A stretch of 64,000 nt of DNA. Origin: Halovenus sp037080055 (GTDB lineage Archaea > Halobacteriota > Halobacteria > Halobacteriales > Haloarculaceae). The notes under the pieces were generated by a model. It made no database searches. It was not told where the DNA came from and was given only the letters and a program-made list of their open reading frames with translations. The stretch is taken from positions 186,001 to 250,000 of the forward strand of contig NZ_JBAOJI010000004.1 of the NCBI RefSeq assembly GCF_037080055.1. The letters run 5' to 3'. Shown piece by piece: positions 17,567-25,866 of the stretch (position 1 is its first letter; the number at the start of each line of letters is the position of its first letter). The position numbers and the translations under genes were made by a program.

Positions 17567-19837
17567 ATGCCGAACACCAGCTACCGTTGCTGTGATGTTT
17601 CTGGGGAGTCTTCTGTGGGTGTGCAGCGCCGAACATTCATCGCATCGCTCGGTGCAGCGGGAGTAGCCGGTGGCGCTGGCTGTTCGTCCAGCGAAAGCAC
17701 CAACGGGGAGAACCAGCCCGGCGACAGCAGCGACGGGCCTGCTGCCGACGAAGCGGTTCCGGAAGAAGAGGCGGTCCCGTTCCGGGTCGGAGCCGATGGG
17801 TTCGAGCGATGGACCGGCGAGAGCTACGAGCCACTGGCAGTGCAGGGAGTAAACCTCGGAATGGCCAAGCCCGGCCGGTTCCCGGGTGAAGCCGCAATCA
17901 CTCGCGAGGAGTACGATCGCTGGCTCGCAAATATCGGTGAGATTGCGAACGTCCTGCGGACGTATACGATTCATCCACCGGATTTTTACCGGGCACTCGC
18001 TGCGTACAACGACGGACGGACCGACCCGCTGTTGCTCCTGCAGGGGACGTGGGTCCCGACGCCCAATCTACTCGAGGCCGGGGACGCGACAGAACTCTCG
18101 GAGACGGTCGACGCCGAGATTCATCGAACGGTCGACGCGATTCACGGGGCAACAACCCTCGAAAAGCGACCCGGCCACGCCGCAGGAACCTACGATGCCG
18201 ATGTGAGTGACGCAACGCTCGGATTCCTGTTCGGAATCGAGTGGCCACCGGAAGTCGTCGCCGAAACGAATCAGGCGGGGGCCGACGGCGAGTTCTCTGG
18301 GGCGTATCTCCGGGCAGAAAATGCCTCGGCGTTTGAGCAGTGGCTTGCGAACCGACTCGAAACAATCGTGCGTCGCGAAATGTCGACGTACGGGGTACAG
18401 CGCCCGGTTTCGTTCGTCAACTGGGTAACGACAGACCCACTCAGTCATCCCTACGAACCGTTCCCAGACGAGGATCGAGTAGGCGTCGACCCGGATGCAA
18501 TCCAGTCAGCAGAGTCGTTCGACGCAGGTACGCTCGCATCCTACCACGTCTATCCGTACTACCCGGATCTCCTCAACGAGACGCCGGAGTACACCGAGTA
18601 CATCGACCATCGGGGCGAGCCGAACAACTACGCGGGCTATCTGGACGACCTCGTTGGAGCGACCGACCACCCGGTTCTCGTCGCCGAGTTTGGCGTACCG
18701 AGTTCGCGAGGAATCTCCCACAGAGGCGTCCACGATCGGGACCAGGGTGGTCACACGGAGCAAGAACAGGGCGAGATTGTCGCGGCCATGTTTGAGGACA
18801 TCGACCGGGCCGACACGGCGGGCGGTATCGCCTTCTCCTGGCAAAACGAGTGGTTCAAGCGGACGTGGAATCTCGCTAACCGCTCAGTTCCCGGACGGCG
18901 GCCGTACTGGTCGAACATCGAGACGCCAGAACAACGGTTCGGGCTGCTCGCATTCGAGCCTGTAGATGGGGTCTCACTCGATGGATCGACCGAAGACTGG
19001 ACCGACGCCGCCGTCTACGAAGCAACGACCGCTGGAACTGACCCGATGCGGACGCTCACCGAACTACGAGTGACACACGATGTCGAGGGACTTGATCTCA
19101 GACTCGAATTCGAAGACCTTCCCAATCCCGTCGACTGGACGCGAATGAACGCGGTCATCACCGTCGGGCTGACGGGCCGGACACCGCAGTTGCCGTTCGG
19201 GACTGAGGCGACGGCACCGGCGGACTTTGTCGTCCGCCTCGGTGGCCCCGGTAACTCCCGGCTACTCGTCGATTCACGATACGACGCCTTTGCTCGGGAG
19301 TTTGGGGCAGGCACCGGGCTGGACCTCAATGCGTACCGGGACGGTTCGGCGGGGTTCGTTCCCGTTCGCGAGACCATCAACCGGGGGTACACTGTCCCGC
19401 AGACAGGCGAGCGTCGGCCCTTCGAGGCGGTCGAGACCGGGACGTTGCGATACGGCAACGGCAATCCCGAAGCGAACGAATTCGACTCGCTGACCGACGT
19501 ACACGTCGCGGCCGCGGAGAACGCAATCGAACTCCGCTTGCCGTGGATTCTCCTGAACGTCGCCGACCCCTCCAGCAAACAGCGGATCGCGACGGAGTGG
19601 GAAGGCGGACTCAGTGCTGTTGATTTCGAGAGCCTCCAGGTCGGTGCGGCCACGTTCCTTCCCGAAACTGGGGCCGCAGCAGCACTCGATGGTGGGACAA
19701 ACCTCACACACGGGATACCAGCCGTGAGCGGCGAACGCCTCGAAACCATCGAGTACGGCTGGGAGCCATGGGATGTGCCCGAGTACGAAGAGCGGTTGAA
19801 GCGGTCCTACGAGATCCTCAGAGAACGGTTGAGTTAA
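17567..19837 (+). CDS. Tat lipoprotein with glycoside-hydrolase-like TIM barrel and C-terminal sugar-binding-like domain
   Basis: A Tat signal (RRTFIASLGAAG) with lipobox GGAGC anchors the protein outside the membrane after an acidic linker. Residues about 70-420 look like a clan-A glycosidase barrel: LRTYTIHPPDF, LLLLQGTWVP, FGIEWPPE (possible acid/base Glu), SYHVYPYYPD, VLVAEFGVP (possible nucleophile Glu) and FSWQNEWFKR. The C-terminal third begins SLDGSTEDWTDA and resembles beta-sandwich domains that follow secreted glycosidases. It is divergent from the GT2 operon, which suggests work on the same polymer. Start is uncertain: ATG 17567, GTG 17615 and GTG 17621 are in frame. Substrate is unknown. 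Confidence 0.75.
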   Translation: MPNTSYRCCDVSGESSVGVQRRTFIASLGAAGVAGGAGCSSSESTNGENQPGDSSDGPAADEAVPEEEAVPFRVGADGFERWTGESYEPLAVQGVNLGMAKPGRFPGEAAITREEYDRWLANIGEIANVLRTYTIHPPDFYRALAAYNDGRTDPLLLLQGTWVPTPNLLEAGDATELSETVDAEIHRTVDAIHGATTLEKRPGHAAGTYDADVSDATLGFLFGIEWPPEVVAETNQAGADGEFSGAYLRAENASAFEQWLANRLETIVRREMSTYGVQRPVSFVNWVTTDPLSHPYEPFPDEDRVGVDPDAIQSAESFDAGTLASYHVYPYYPDLLNETPEYTEYIDHRGEPNNYAGYLDDLVGATDHPVLVAEFGVPSSRGISHRGVHDRDQGGHTEQEQGEIVAAMFEDIDRADTAGGIAFSWQNEWFKRTWNLANRSVPGRRPYWSNIETPEQRFGLLAFEPVDGVSLDGSTEDWTDAAVYEATTAGTDPMRTLTELRVTHDVEGLDLRLEFEDLPNPVDWTRMNAVITVGLTGRTPQLPFGTEATAPADFVVRLGGPGNSRLLVDSRYDAFAREFGAGTGLDLNAYRDGSAGFVPVRETINRGYTVPQTGERRPFEAVETGTLRYGNGNPEANEFDSLTDVHVAAAENAIELRLPWILLNVADPSSKQRIATEWEGGLSAVDFESLQVGAATFLPETGAAAALDGGTNLTHGIPAVSGERLETIEYGWEPWDVPEYEERLKRSYEILRERLS

Positions 19838-19846
19838 TTCAACCCA

Positions 19847-20437
19847 TCAGCCAAGCGACGCAGCGAAAAAGTCCCTGACGAGATTACCAATCCGGCTCTG
19901 CTGTGAGATGAAGAAGTGATCGGCTGGCATAGACTCGACGGACCACTCCAGTTGCTCTGCTCGCTCGACGACAGATTGCCAATCCGCAGTATCGTCACGC
20001 TCGCCGTAGACAACCTGCGCCGGGCAAGAGATTGCGTCGAGGTCGGCGGGGTCGAACCCCTCGACGCTGCTCGCGGCCGGGGCGAGCACCGAGACGGCCG
20101 CCAGCGAATCCGCCTCGATTGCCGCCGACAGCGCGACTGCGCCGCCGAAACTGTAGCCGAACAGAGCAACGGTGTCGTAGCGCTCGCCAGCCCACTCCAG
20201 TGCAGTCAGTGCATCTGTTCGTTCGCCGCGTCCCTCGTCCCACGGGCCGTAATCGATTCGGAGGCAGTCGATGTCGCGGTCGACGAGCGCGTCGCTGACC
20301 GCGCGGAGTCTGCTGTCGTGTCTGTCGCCGCCGAACTGCGGATGTGGCGAGCAGGCGACGACGATCCGATCGGTGGTATCGCCGTCGAGCGTCGTGCGAA
20401 CGTCTCGCGGTCCCGGCAACCGGTTGGGGTCGCTCAT
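19847..20437 (-). CDS. Alpha/beta hydrolase
   Basis: The protein has 196 residues. It has the nucleophile elbow GYSFGG (about 95), an acidic residue in VYGERDD (about 151) and a His in PADHFF (about 178), so the catalytic triad is complete. An early CSPHPQFGG segment forms the oxyanion region. The size and layout match small dienelactone-hydrolase-like proteins. The natural substrate cannot be predicted. It converges on the glycosidase-like gene with only nine bases between. Confidence 0.88.
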   Translation of the reverse strand: MSDPNRLPGPRDVRTTLDGDTTDRIVVACSPHPQFGGDRHDSRLRAVSDALVDRDIDCLRIDYGPWDEGRGERTDALTALEWAGERYDTVALFGYSFGGAVALSAAIEADSLAAVSVLAPAASSVEGFDPADLDAISCPAQVVYGERDDTADWQSVVERAEQLEWSVESMPADHFFISQQSRIGNLVRDFFAASLG

Positions 20438-20493
20438 GCTGAGTGGTAAACAGATGTAAGAATTTTAAGTTTGGCCGGACCGTGGGTCACGGT

Positions 20494-21321
20494 ATGGGAA
20501 TCCTCTCGCGCACCTCACAGGTAATCAGGTCGAAGCTCAACTCGTTGCTCGACCGGGCCGAAGACCCCGGCCAGCAACTCGATTACTCCTACGAGCAACT
20601 CCAGGACGAACTTCAGAAGGTCAAACAGGGAATTGCAGATCTGACCACCCAGAAGAAACGCCTGGAGATCCAGAAACGCCGCCTCGAAGAGAACGTCGAC
20701 AAGCACAACGAGCAGGCCCGGGAAGCCGTCGAGCAGGACCGTGACGACCTTGCTCGGAAAGCGCTGGAGAAGAAAAAACAGAAGATGCGCCAGATCGACG
20801 ATCTGGAACGCCAGGTTGCCGATCTCGAACAGAAACAGGACGGTCTCATCCAACAGAAGGACGAACTTCAGCGCCAGATCGAGGAGTTCCGCACGAAAAA
20901 GGAGACCATGAAGGCCCGGTACGAGGCCGCAGAAGCCAGTGCCCGCGTCAACGAAGCGATGACCGGGGCCGGCGAGGAGATGGACGATGTCTCACGAACG
21001 ATCGAGCGCGCACAGCAGCAGACCGAGGACATGGAGGCCCGCGCCGCTGCGCTCGACGAACTCCGTGAGACGGGTGCCCTCGAAAACAAACTCTCCGACA
21101 AGAGCGATCTGGACCGCGAACTCGATCAACTGGCGACCGACGGTGCCGTCGACCGTGAACTCGAAACGCTCAAATCGGAGATGGGTACGGACGAGAACGC
21201 AGACGCCGACGCGTCCGAAGAAGTCGACACCGAGGAGATCGAAACGGACGCCGATGTCGAATCAGAGGTCTCTGACGCGGAGATCGAATCCGAACTCGAG
21301 GATCTCAAAGAGAAGGAGTGA
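20494..21321 (+). CDS. PspA/IM30 (ESCRT-III-like) family protein
   Basis: The protein has 275 residues. It starts with MGILSRTSQVIRSKLNSLLD, the family's amphipathic helix, followed by a long charged coiled coil (about 30-170). The C-terminal 50 residues are almost entirely acidic. PspA/IM30 proteins polymerise on membranes and help keep them intact under stress. The ATG at 20494 is placed 28 bases after AATTTTAAG, which fits a leaderless transcript; an earlier ATG at 20443 is rejected for that reason and because the family starts at MGIL. Confidence 0.9.
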   Translation: MGILSRTSQVIRSKLNSLLDRAEDPGQQLDYSYEQLQDELQKVKQGIADLTTQKKRLEIQKRRLEENVDKHNEQAREAVEQDRDDLARKALEKKKQKMRQIDDLERQVADLEQKQDGLIQQKDELQRQIEEFRTKKETMKARYEAAEASARVNEAMTGAGEEMDDVSRTIERAQQQTEDMEARAAALDELRETGALENKLSDKSDLDRELDQLATDGAVDRELETLKSEMGTDENADADASEEVDTEEIETDADVESEVSDAEIESELEDLKEKE

Positions 21322-21363
21322 GCCTCGTCAGGGAGTCCACCCGTCGAGGAGGCGCGAGAGTTT

Positions 21364-22095
21364 TTACTGAAATAATCCGGAGAGCCGACCGGAATCTGGG
21401 ATTTCTACGTCGGGGTCCACGCCGACGAGCCGTTCGACGATTTCGAGAACGGCGGGTGTAAACTGCTCGTCAGCCGGGACAGCACTCGGTGCCGAGCTGG
21501 CGTCGGTCGCTTCGATTTCCGGCACCCGAACGTCGGTATCCAATAGCCCCTCGGTGGAGCGGTTCGCGATGACAGCGTCGTCCTCGACCCCGATGTCGGC
21601 CAGTCGCTCGCGGGTGAGCGCCACCCCGTCGCGGCCGCGGTTCGTGTCGGGCGCGACGATCCCGATGCGGTCGGCCTCGTTGACGGCCGCAATCGCCTGA
21701 TTCCCGCCGATTGGCGGGGTATCGATCAGGACCGCATCGTGGGAGATTGCCGCCGCGGCGAGTTGTTGCTCGAAGCGGTTGGCCGCACCCGCCGTTTTTG
21801 CCCTGGCGAGTCGCTCGAACGGAGCCCACGCCGGACAGAGGTTGACGACGCCCGGACCGTCGAGTTCCATCTCGTACAGCGTCGCGTCCAGGTCGGCCTC
21901 GCCGGTCAACAGTGCGGTGACATCGGCGTCGATGCGCTGGTCGGTGTACGCTGCGAGCCCCTGGGTCTGGACGGCGGCGTCGAACACCGCGACGGACCGA
22001 CCCGTCGCGGCCAACAGTGCCGCGGATTCGACTGTCAGCCGTGTCGTCCCCGCACCACCTGTCGCGCCAACGAAAGCGACTATTCGCGTCGACAT
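21364..22095 (-). CDS. ParA/MinD-like P-loop protein with degenerate Walker A
   Basis: The protein has 243 residues and the ParA/MinD fold: an N-terminal P-loop region (FVGATGGAGTTR, about 8-19), VAVFDAA, and the Walker B-like VLIDTPPIGG (about 124). The normal deviant Walker A is KGGxGKT; here both lysines are replaced (TGGAGTT). The rest of the fold looks intact. It may bind nucleotide without hydrolysing it, or have lost binding. Its role is unknown. It ends in an aromatic GLFQ tail. Confidence 0.8.
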   Translation of the reverse strand: MSTRIVAFVGATGGAGTTRLTVESAALLAATGRSVAVFDAAVQTQGLAAYTDQRIDADVTALLTGEADLDATLYEMELDGPGVVNLCPAWAPFERLARAKTAGAANRFEQQLAAAAISHDAVLIDTPPIGGNQAIAAVNEADRIGIVAPDTNRGRDGVALTRERLADIGVEDDAVIANRSTEGLLDTDVRVPEIEATDASSAPSAVPADEQFTPAVLEIVERLVGVDPDVEIPDSGRLSGLFQ

Positions 22096-22155
22096 ACCTG
22101 ATGCTGACGCGGTCCTGTATATAAAGATACGTATTCTGTGAGGAGAATGTCCTGC

Positions 22156-22581
22156 TTACTGATTCGATCGGATGTCGGCCGCAATCTCCTCCATCTCGTC
22201 GTCGGCTAGTTCCGCGCCGTCGAACAGCCGATGGATCGGGCCGACGTTGTCGTCGGCGAACCGGGGGATGATATGCCAGTGGACGTGTGGGACCTCCTGT
22301 CCGGCCTCCTCGCCGTTGTTGACGGCAACGGTGCTCGCGTCTGCGCCGACGGCAGCCTCGACGGCGGGGGCGATGTCGCTGATGATCCCGAAAATCTCGC
22401 CGGCCTCGTCGGCGGGCATGTCGTTCAATCGCTCGTAGGGGTGTTTCGGGATGACCAGCGTATGGCCCGGCGCGAGCGGATTCGCGTCGAGGAAGGCGTA
22501 GGTCGTCTCGTCCTCGTAGACGGTGTAGCTTGGAATCTCGCCGGCGATGATCTGCTCGAAGATGGTCGTGTCGTCGCTCAT
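22156..22581 (-). CDS. HIT-family nucleotide hydrolase
   Basis: The protein has 141 residues. The histidine-triad motif HVHWHIIPR (about 107-115) is complete, with the typical N-terminus (IFEQIIAGEIPSYTVYED) and PLAPGHTLVIPKHP. HIT enzymes of this type hydrolyse nucleotide phosphoramidates and related adenylates. Its ATG lies 42 bases after the end of no gene on this strand, so it is probably transcribed alone. Confidence 0.93.
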   Translation of the reverse strand: MSDDTTIFEQIIAGEIPSYTVYEDETTYAFLDANPLAPGHTLVIPKHPYERLNDMPADEAGEIFGIISDIAPAVEAAVGADASTVAVNNGEEAGQEVPHVHWHIIPRFADDNVGPIHRLFDGAELADDEMEEIAADIRSNQ

Positions 22582-22685
22582 ACCTGAACGTTACTCGCCT
22601 GCCAAATCAATATTACCCACCGCAGGTGTGCGATTCGGTCGTCAGATGGGCGGGGGTTTTTATTTCACGGTGCGAAGGTTGCAGT

Positions 22686-23435
22686 ATGGCAGCGACGTTC
22701 GTCGGCGTCGACTGGAGCAATGAGGGGTGGCTCGCAGTCGCGTTCGACGGTGACGGCTACGACAACACCGAAGTGTTCGAAGAGATCGGTGAACTCTGGC
22801 AGCACTACGAGGAACGTGAACCACGGATTCTGATCAACATCCCAATCGGCCTGATCGAAAGCGGTGCCGAGCAGCGCCGCTGTGACGAACTGGCCAAGTC
22901 GGTGCTCGGCCCACTGCAGTCGGCGGTGCTGACGCCGCCGGTGAGAGAGGCCACGCGTAAGCGGCGATATCCGGCCGCCAAGCGGGTCAACGAACGCAAG
23001 AGCGGAAACACGCTCTCGAAATCGGCGTTTGCGATCAGCGACAAGATTGCGGCCGTCGACGACCTGTTGCGGAACGTCCCGGAGGCGCGGACGGCGTTTC
23101 GAGAGTCACACTCCGAAGTCTGTTTCCGCGCGCTGGCTGGCGAACCACTCCAGTACTCCAAGCGGAAGGCCGGCGGCTACGCCGAGCGGATGCGGATTCT
23201 CGCCAGCCACGACGCCGATGCCCCACCGGTCGTCCAGGCCGTCGCCGAGGCCACCGGCGGCGCTGCTGTCGCCATCGACGACGTGATCGACGCCGTCGTC
23301 CTCGCGTACACCGCGCGGCCGGCCAGCGCACCGCTTCGCTCGCTGCCGCCCGATCCGCCGACCGACGGCAAGGGATTACCGATGGAAATCGTCTATCGCG
23401 CCCCCGACCCGCTCGTCGACGAGTCGACAGAGTGA
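22686..23435 (+). CDS. DUF429-family protein (RNase H-like fold)
   Basis: The protein has 249 residues. The start MAATFVGVDWSNEGW, the INIPIGL segment (about 50-57) and the C-terminal AIDDVIDAVVLAYTA match the DUF429 family, whose fold is RNase H-like and whose acidic residues could bind a metal. The biochemical role is unknown. The ATG at 22686 is 28 bases after a TTTTTATT box, so it is preferred to an upstream ATG at 22626. Confidence 0.85.
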   Translation: MAATFVGVDWSNEGWLAVAFDGDGYDNTEVFEEIGELWQHYEEREPRILINIPIGLIESGAEQRRCDELAKSVLGPLQSAVLTPPVREATRKRRYPAAKRVNERKSGNTLSKSAFAISDKIAAVDDLLRNVPEARTAFRESHSEVCFRALAGEPLQYSKRKAGGYAERMRILASHDADAPPVVQAVAEATGGAAVAIDDVIDAVVLAYTARPASAPLRSLPPDPPTDGKGLPMEIVYRAPDPLVDESTE

Positions 23436-23479
23436 GGTAGCCGCTGGTTCTCAGAGCAGACGAAGCGGTCGGAAGATCG

Positions 23480-23866
23480 ATGACACGGACACATCCCGTC
23501 AGACGGCTCGAACCAATCGTCCTCGTCGCTATCGGTGGCTTTGCCGGGGCGAACCTGCGGTACTTCGTCGAACTGCTCGTTCCCGCGACGCTCGTCGCGA
23601 CGGCACTGGTCAATATCCTCGGAAGTTTGGCACTCGGATTCATCTTCTACGAAAACCAGTTCGCCGGGCGGATCTCCGGATCGGCGCGGCGCGTCCTCGC
23701 GACTGGCTTTCTCTCCTCGTTTACGACCTACAGCACGTTCGTCGTCGATGCGGCGATGGCCGAGCCAGCGGTTGGGGCGGTCTACGTGGTCGGCAGTTAC
23801 GCACTCGGGTTTGTCGGCGTCCTCCTCGGGCGAGGACTGGCAGGGCTGGCCGGGGGTGAGACCTGA
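23480..23866 (+). CDS. crcB: Fluoride channel subunit CrcB/FluC (first copy)
   Basis: The protein has 128 residues and four membrane helices. Family motifs are present: GGFAGANLRY (residues 19-28), LVNILGSLALGF, and GFLSSFTTYSTF with the conserved Phe and Thr/Ser track that line the pore. FluC channels let fluoride leave the cell. The stop overlaps the ATG of the second copy by one base. Two different subunits encoded in tandem usually form a heterodimer with opposite membrane orientation. Confidence 0.93.
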   Translation: MTRTHPVRRLEPIVLVAIGGFAGANLRYFVELLVPATLVATALVNILGSLALGFIFYENQFAGRISGSARRVLATGFLSSFTTYSTFVVDAAMAEPAVGAVYVVGSYALGFVGVLLGRGLAGLAGGET

Positions 23867-24231
23867 TGGATATTCCACCGGCACAACTCGTCGGCGCTGG
23901 CGGTGCACTCGGTGCCGTCCTGCGGTATCTCGTCGGCGAGTTCGTTCCGAGTGAGCGGTTTCCTTTCGGCACGCTTGCGGTCAACGTCCTCGGGAGTTTC
24001 GCGCTCGGCGTCGTGACCGTCGCCGCGGCCTCGACGGACATCGTCCTGTTCGTCGGCATCGGGATCTGTGGCTCCTTTACGACCTACTCGTCGTTTTCGG
24101 TCGAAACCGTACGGCTGTGGGAGTCGGGAAGTCGACTCCGTGCTGCGATCTACGCGGTCGGAACGCTCTGTCTGTGTCTGCTCGCCGTGGGGGTAGCATG
24201 GGGCGTGGTATCACTCGTTGGCGGGCGCTAA
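23866..24231 (+). CDS. crcB: Fluoride channel subunit CrcB/FluC (second copy)
   Basis: The protein has 121 residues and four membrane helices. It has GGALGAVLRY (residues 12-21), VNVLGSFALG and GICGSFTTYSSFS, all hallmarks of FluC. It differs clearly from the first copy, so the pair is probably an obligate heterodimer rather than a recent duplication. The two genes form a coupled unit (TGATG overlap). Confidence 0.93.
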   Translation: MDIPPAQLVGAGGALGAVLRYLVGEFVPSERFPFGTLAVNVLGSFALGVVTVAAASTDIVLFVGIGICGSFTTYSSFSVETVRLWESGSRLRAAIYAVGTLCLCLLAVGVAWGVVSLVGGR

Positions 24232-24290
24232 CATTCCTCCAGTGCACAACCGCCCCGAGAATTATGGGCGCGGCGCGCGCACACGAGAAC

Positions 24291-24986
24291 ATGACACGGA
24301 CAGCAGTCATCGCCGGCGTCGGTCCCGGACTCGGAGAGTCACTCGCGCGGAAGTTCATCGACGAGGGCTGTCAGGTCGGGCTGTTCGCCCGCTCGACGGG
24401 CTATCTCGAAGAACTCTCCGCGGAACTCGGCGAGCAAGCGGTCGCCGTCCCGACGGATATCACCGACGAACAGCGTGTCGAGGAAGCCTTCGACGACGTT
24501 CGGGAGGCGTTCGGTCCCGTGGATATCCTCGTCAATCACGCCAGCGGCGCGGCCTGGAAAGGCCTGCGCGATATCTCACCAGGGGAGTTCGAGCAGGCCT
24601 GGCGCGTCTCCGCACAGGGTGCGCTGCTGTGCTCCCAGCAAGCGGTCGCGGATATGGACGACGGTGGGACGATCATCTTCACCGGAGCCACCTCCGCAGT
24701 TCGGGGCCGGGGCGGGGCCGTCGGCTTCAGCGCCGCGAAATTCGCCGTCCGCGGGATGGCCGAATCGATGGCCCGCGAACTCGGCCCGGAGGGAATTCAC
24801 GTCGCACACGTCGTCCTCGACGGCCAGATCAACACGCCGGCGCTCCGACAACAAAATCCGAATCGGGACGAAGACTCGCTACTCGACCCGGATGAAATCG
24901 CCGAATCGTACTGGCATCTCGTCGAACAGGACGAGACCACGTGGACGCTCGAACTCGATCTGCGCCCCGCTGTCGAGGAGTTCTAA
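24291..24986 (+). CDS. Short-chain dehydrogenase/reductase family protein with Phe in place of catalytic Tyr
   Basis: The protein has 231 residues. The nucleotide-binding motif is GVGPGLGES (about 9-17) and the structural NHAS is present. The catalytic Ser lies in TGATSAVRG, but the usual YxxxK is FSAAKF: Tyr is replaced by Phe while Lys remains. The segment ARELGPEGIHVAHVVLDG matches a known SDR subgroup in which this change is common, so the protein may bind NAD(P) but not work as a standard dehydrogenase. The ATG at 24291 fits the start of the fold. Confidence 0.88.
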   Translation: MTRTAVIAGVGPGLGESLARKFIDEGCQVGLFARSTGYLEELSAELGEQAVAVPTDITDEQRVEEAFDDVREAFGPVDILVNHASGAAWKGLRDISPGEFEQAWRVSAQGALLCSQQAVADMDDGGTIIFTGATSAVRGRGGAVGFSAAKFAVRGMAESMARELGPEGIHVAHVVLDGQINTPALRQQNPNRDEDSLLDPDEIAESYWHLVEQDETTWTLELDLRPAVEEF

Positions 24987-25393
24987 GACATCAGTCGCTG
25001 GTGTTCGGGCTTCATACAGCGGTCCTGCACGACTCGCTTGCCGGCCTGTTCGGCGTGTTCGACCGCCTCGTCGTCGTGGATCCCCAGTTGCAGCCAGATG
25101 ACCTCCACGTCCTCGCGGTCGAGGGCGCTGTCGACTATGTCGCTTACCTCCTCGCTCGGGCGGAACACGTCGACGATATCGATATCGCCCGGAACCTCTT
25201 CGAGTGAGTCGTAGACATCCTTGCCGAGGATTTCGTCTGCATAGGGATTGACGGGAACGATATCGTATCCCTGCCGATCCAGATAGCTCGGAATGTCGTG
25301 GGCGTCTTTCCCGGGCGTGCTCGAACACCCGACAACGGCCACGCGGTCGTATTCGAGAATGGAACGAAGTTCGTCGTCGTCAGTGACTGGCAT
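24983..25393 (-). CDS. CoA-binding domain protein (YccU type)
   Basis: The protein has 136 residues. It is a single CoA-binding Rossmann domain: VAVVGCSSTPGKDAHDIPSYL (split at residues 19-38), PVNPYADEILGKDVY, VDVFRPSEEV, and VIWLQLGI. A Cys in QDRCMKPEH near the end is conserved in the family. It probably binds CoA or a related nucleotide, with a redox or sulfur role suggested for relatives. It converges on the SDR gene with a four-base overlap. Confidence 0.88.
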   Translation of the reverse strand: MPVTDDDELRSILEYDRVAVVGCSSTPGKDAHDIPSYLDRQGYDIVPVNPYADEILGKDVYDSLEEVPGDIDIVDVFRPSEEVSDIVDSALDREDVEVIWLQLGIHDDEAVEHAEQAGKRVVQDRCMKPEHQRLMS

Positions 25394-25866
25394 ACGTCGA
25401 TAACAAACGCCGGAGAGTCACAAAGAAGTTGTGCCACGCTATTTATGACCAAGAGGCTGTCCGGGAGCGTCCGCGGTACAGGCCGAGAGACCAGCGAGTG
25501 AGCAGGCGAGCGATCCACCGGGACAGCGGATCTCGTGGGATCTGCCCGTTGGCTAACGAAAGACAACTCAGAATCGACTCAATATACGTATTAGACAGAA
25601 TTCAAACAGTGTAGAGATAATATCATATGATTCGTGTTCACGTAACTCGGTCGTTGGAAAACGTGACTATACAAAATAATCACCGGCTCTAGGAATATAT
25701 AATATAAATATTTAGAAAAATATCGGGGAGAAAGATAACAGATAGCCATATCCTACGCAGTGAGTCGAGCGAGCCCGTTTGGGACAGTATATCTCATTTG
25801 TTATAGTATCGCAAGTTGTGGCGATTTCCAATACTTTATGCCCTGGGCAACCGACGTAATAAACAC
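25394..25866. other. AT-rich intergenic region before pckA
   Basis: No gene is seen in these 473 bases. The middle part (about 25570-25840) is strikingly AT-rich for this genome, with runs such as AATATATAATATAAATATTTAG (given here by position 25692-25714). The pckA promoter lies at its right end: ACTTTATG at about 25832-25839, near 28 bases before the ATG at 25867. The left end holds the promoter of the minus-strand CoA-binding gene. The rest may carry regulator sites for gluconeogenic control or be decayed DNA. Confidence 0.5.

Noticed and set aside
25429..25614. 61-codon frame in the AT-rich region before pckA
   Set aside because: Its composition and residue use do not match neighbouring genes and no promoter fits its start.
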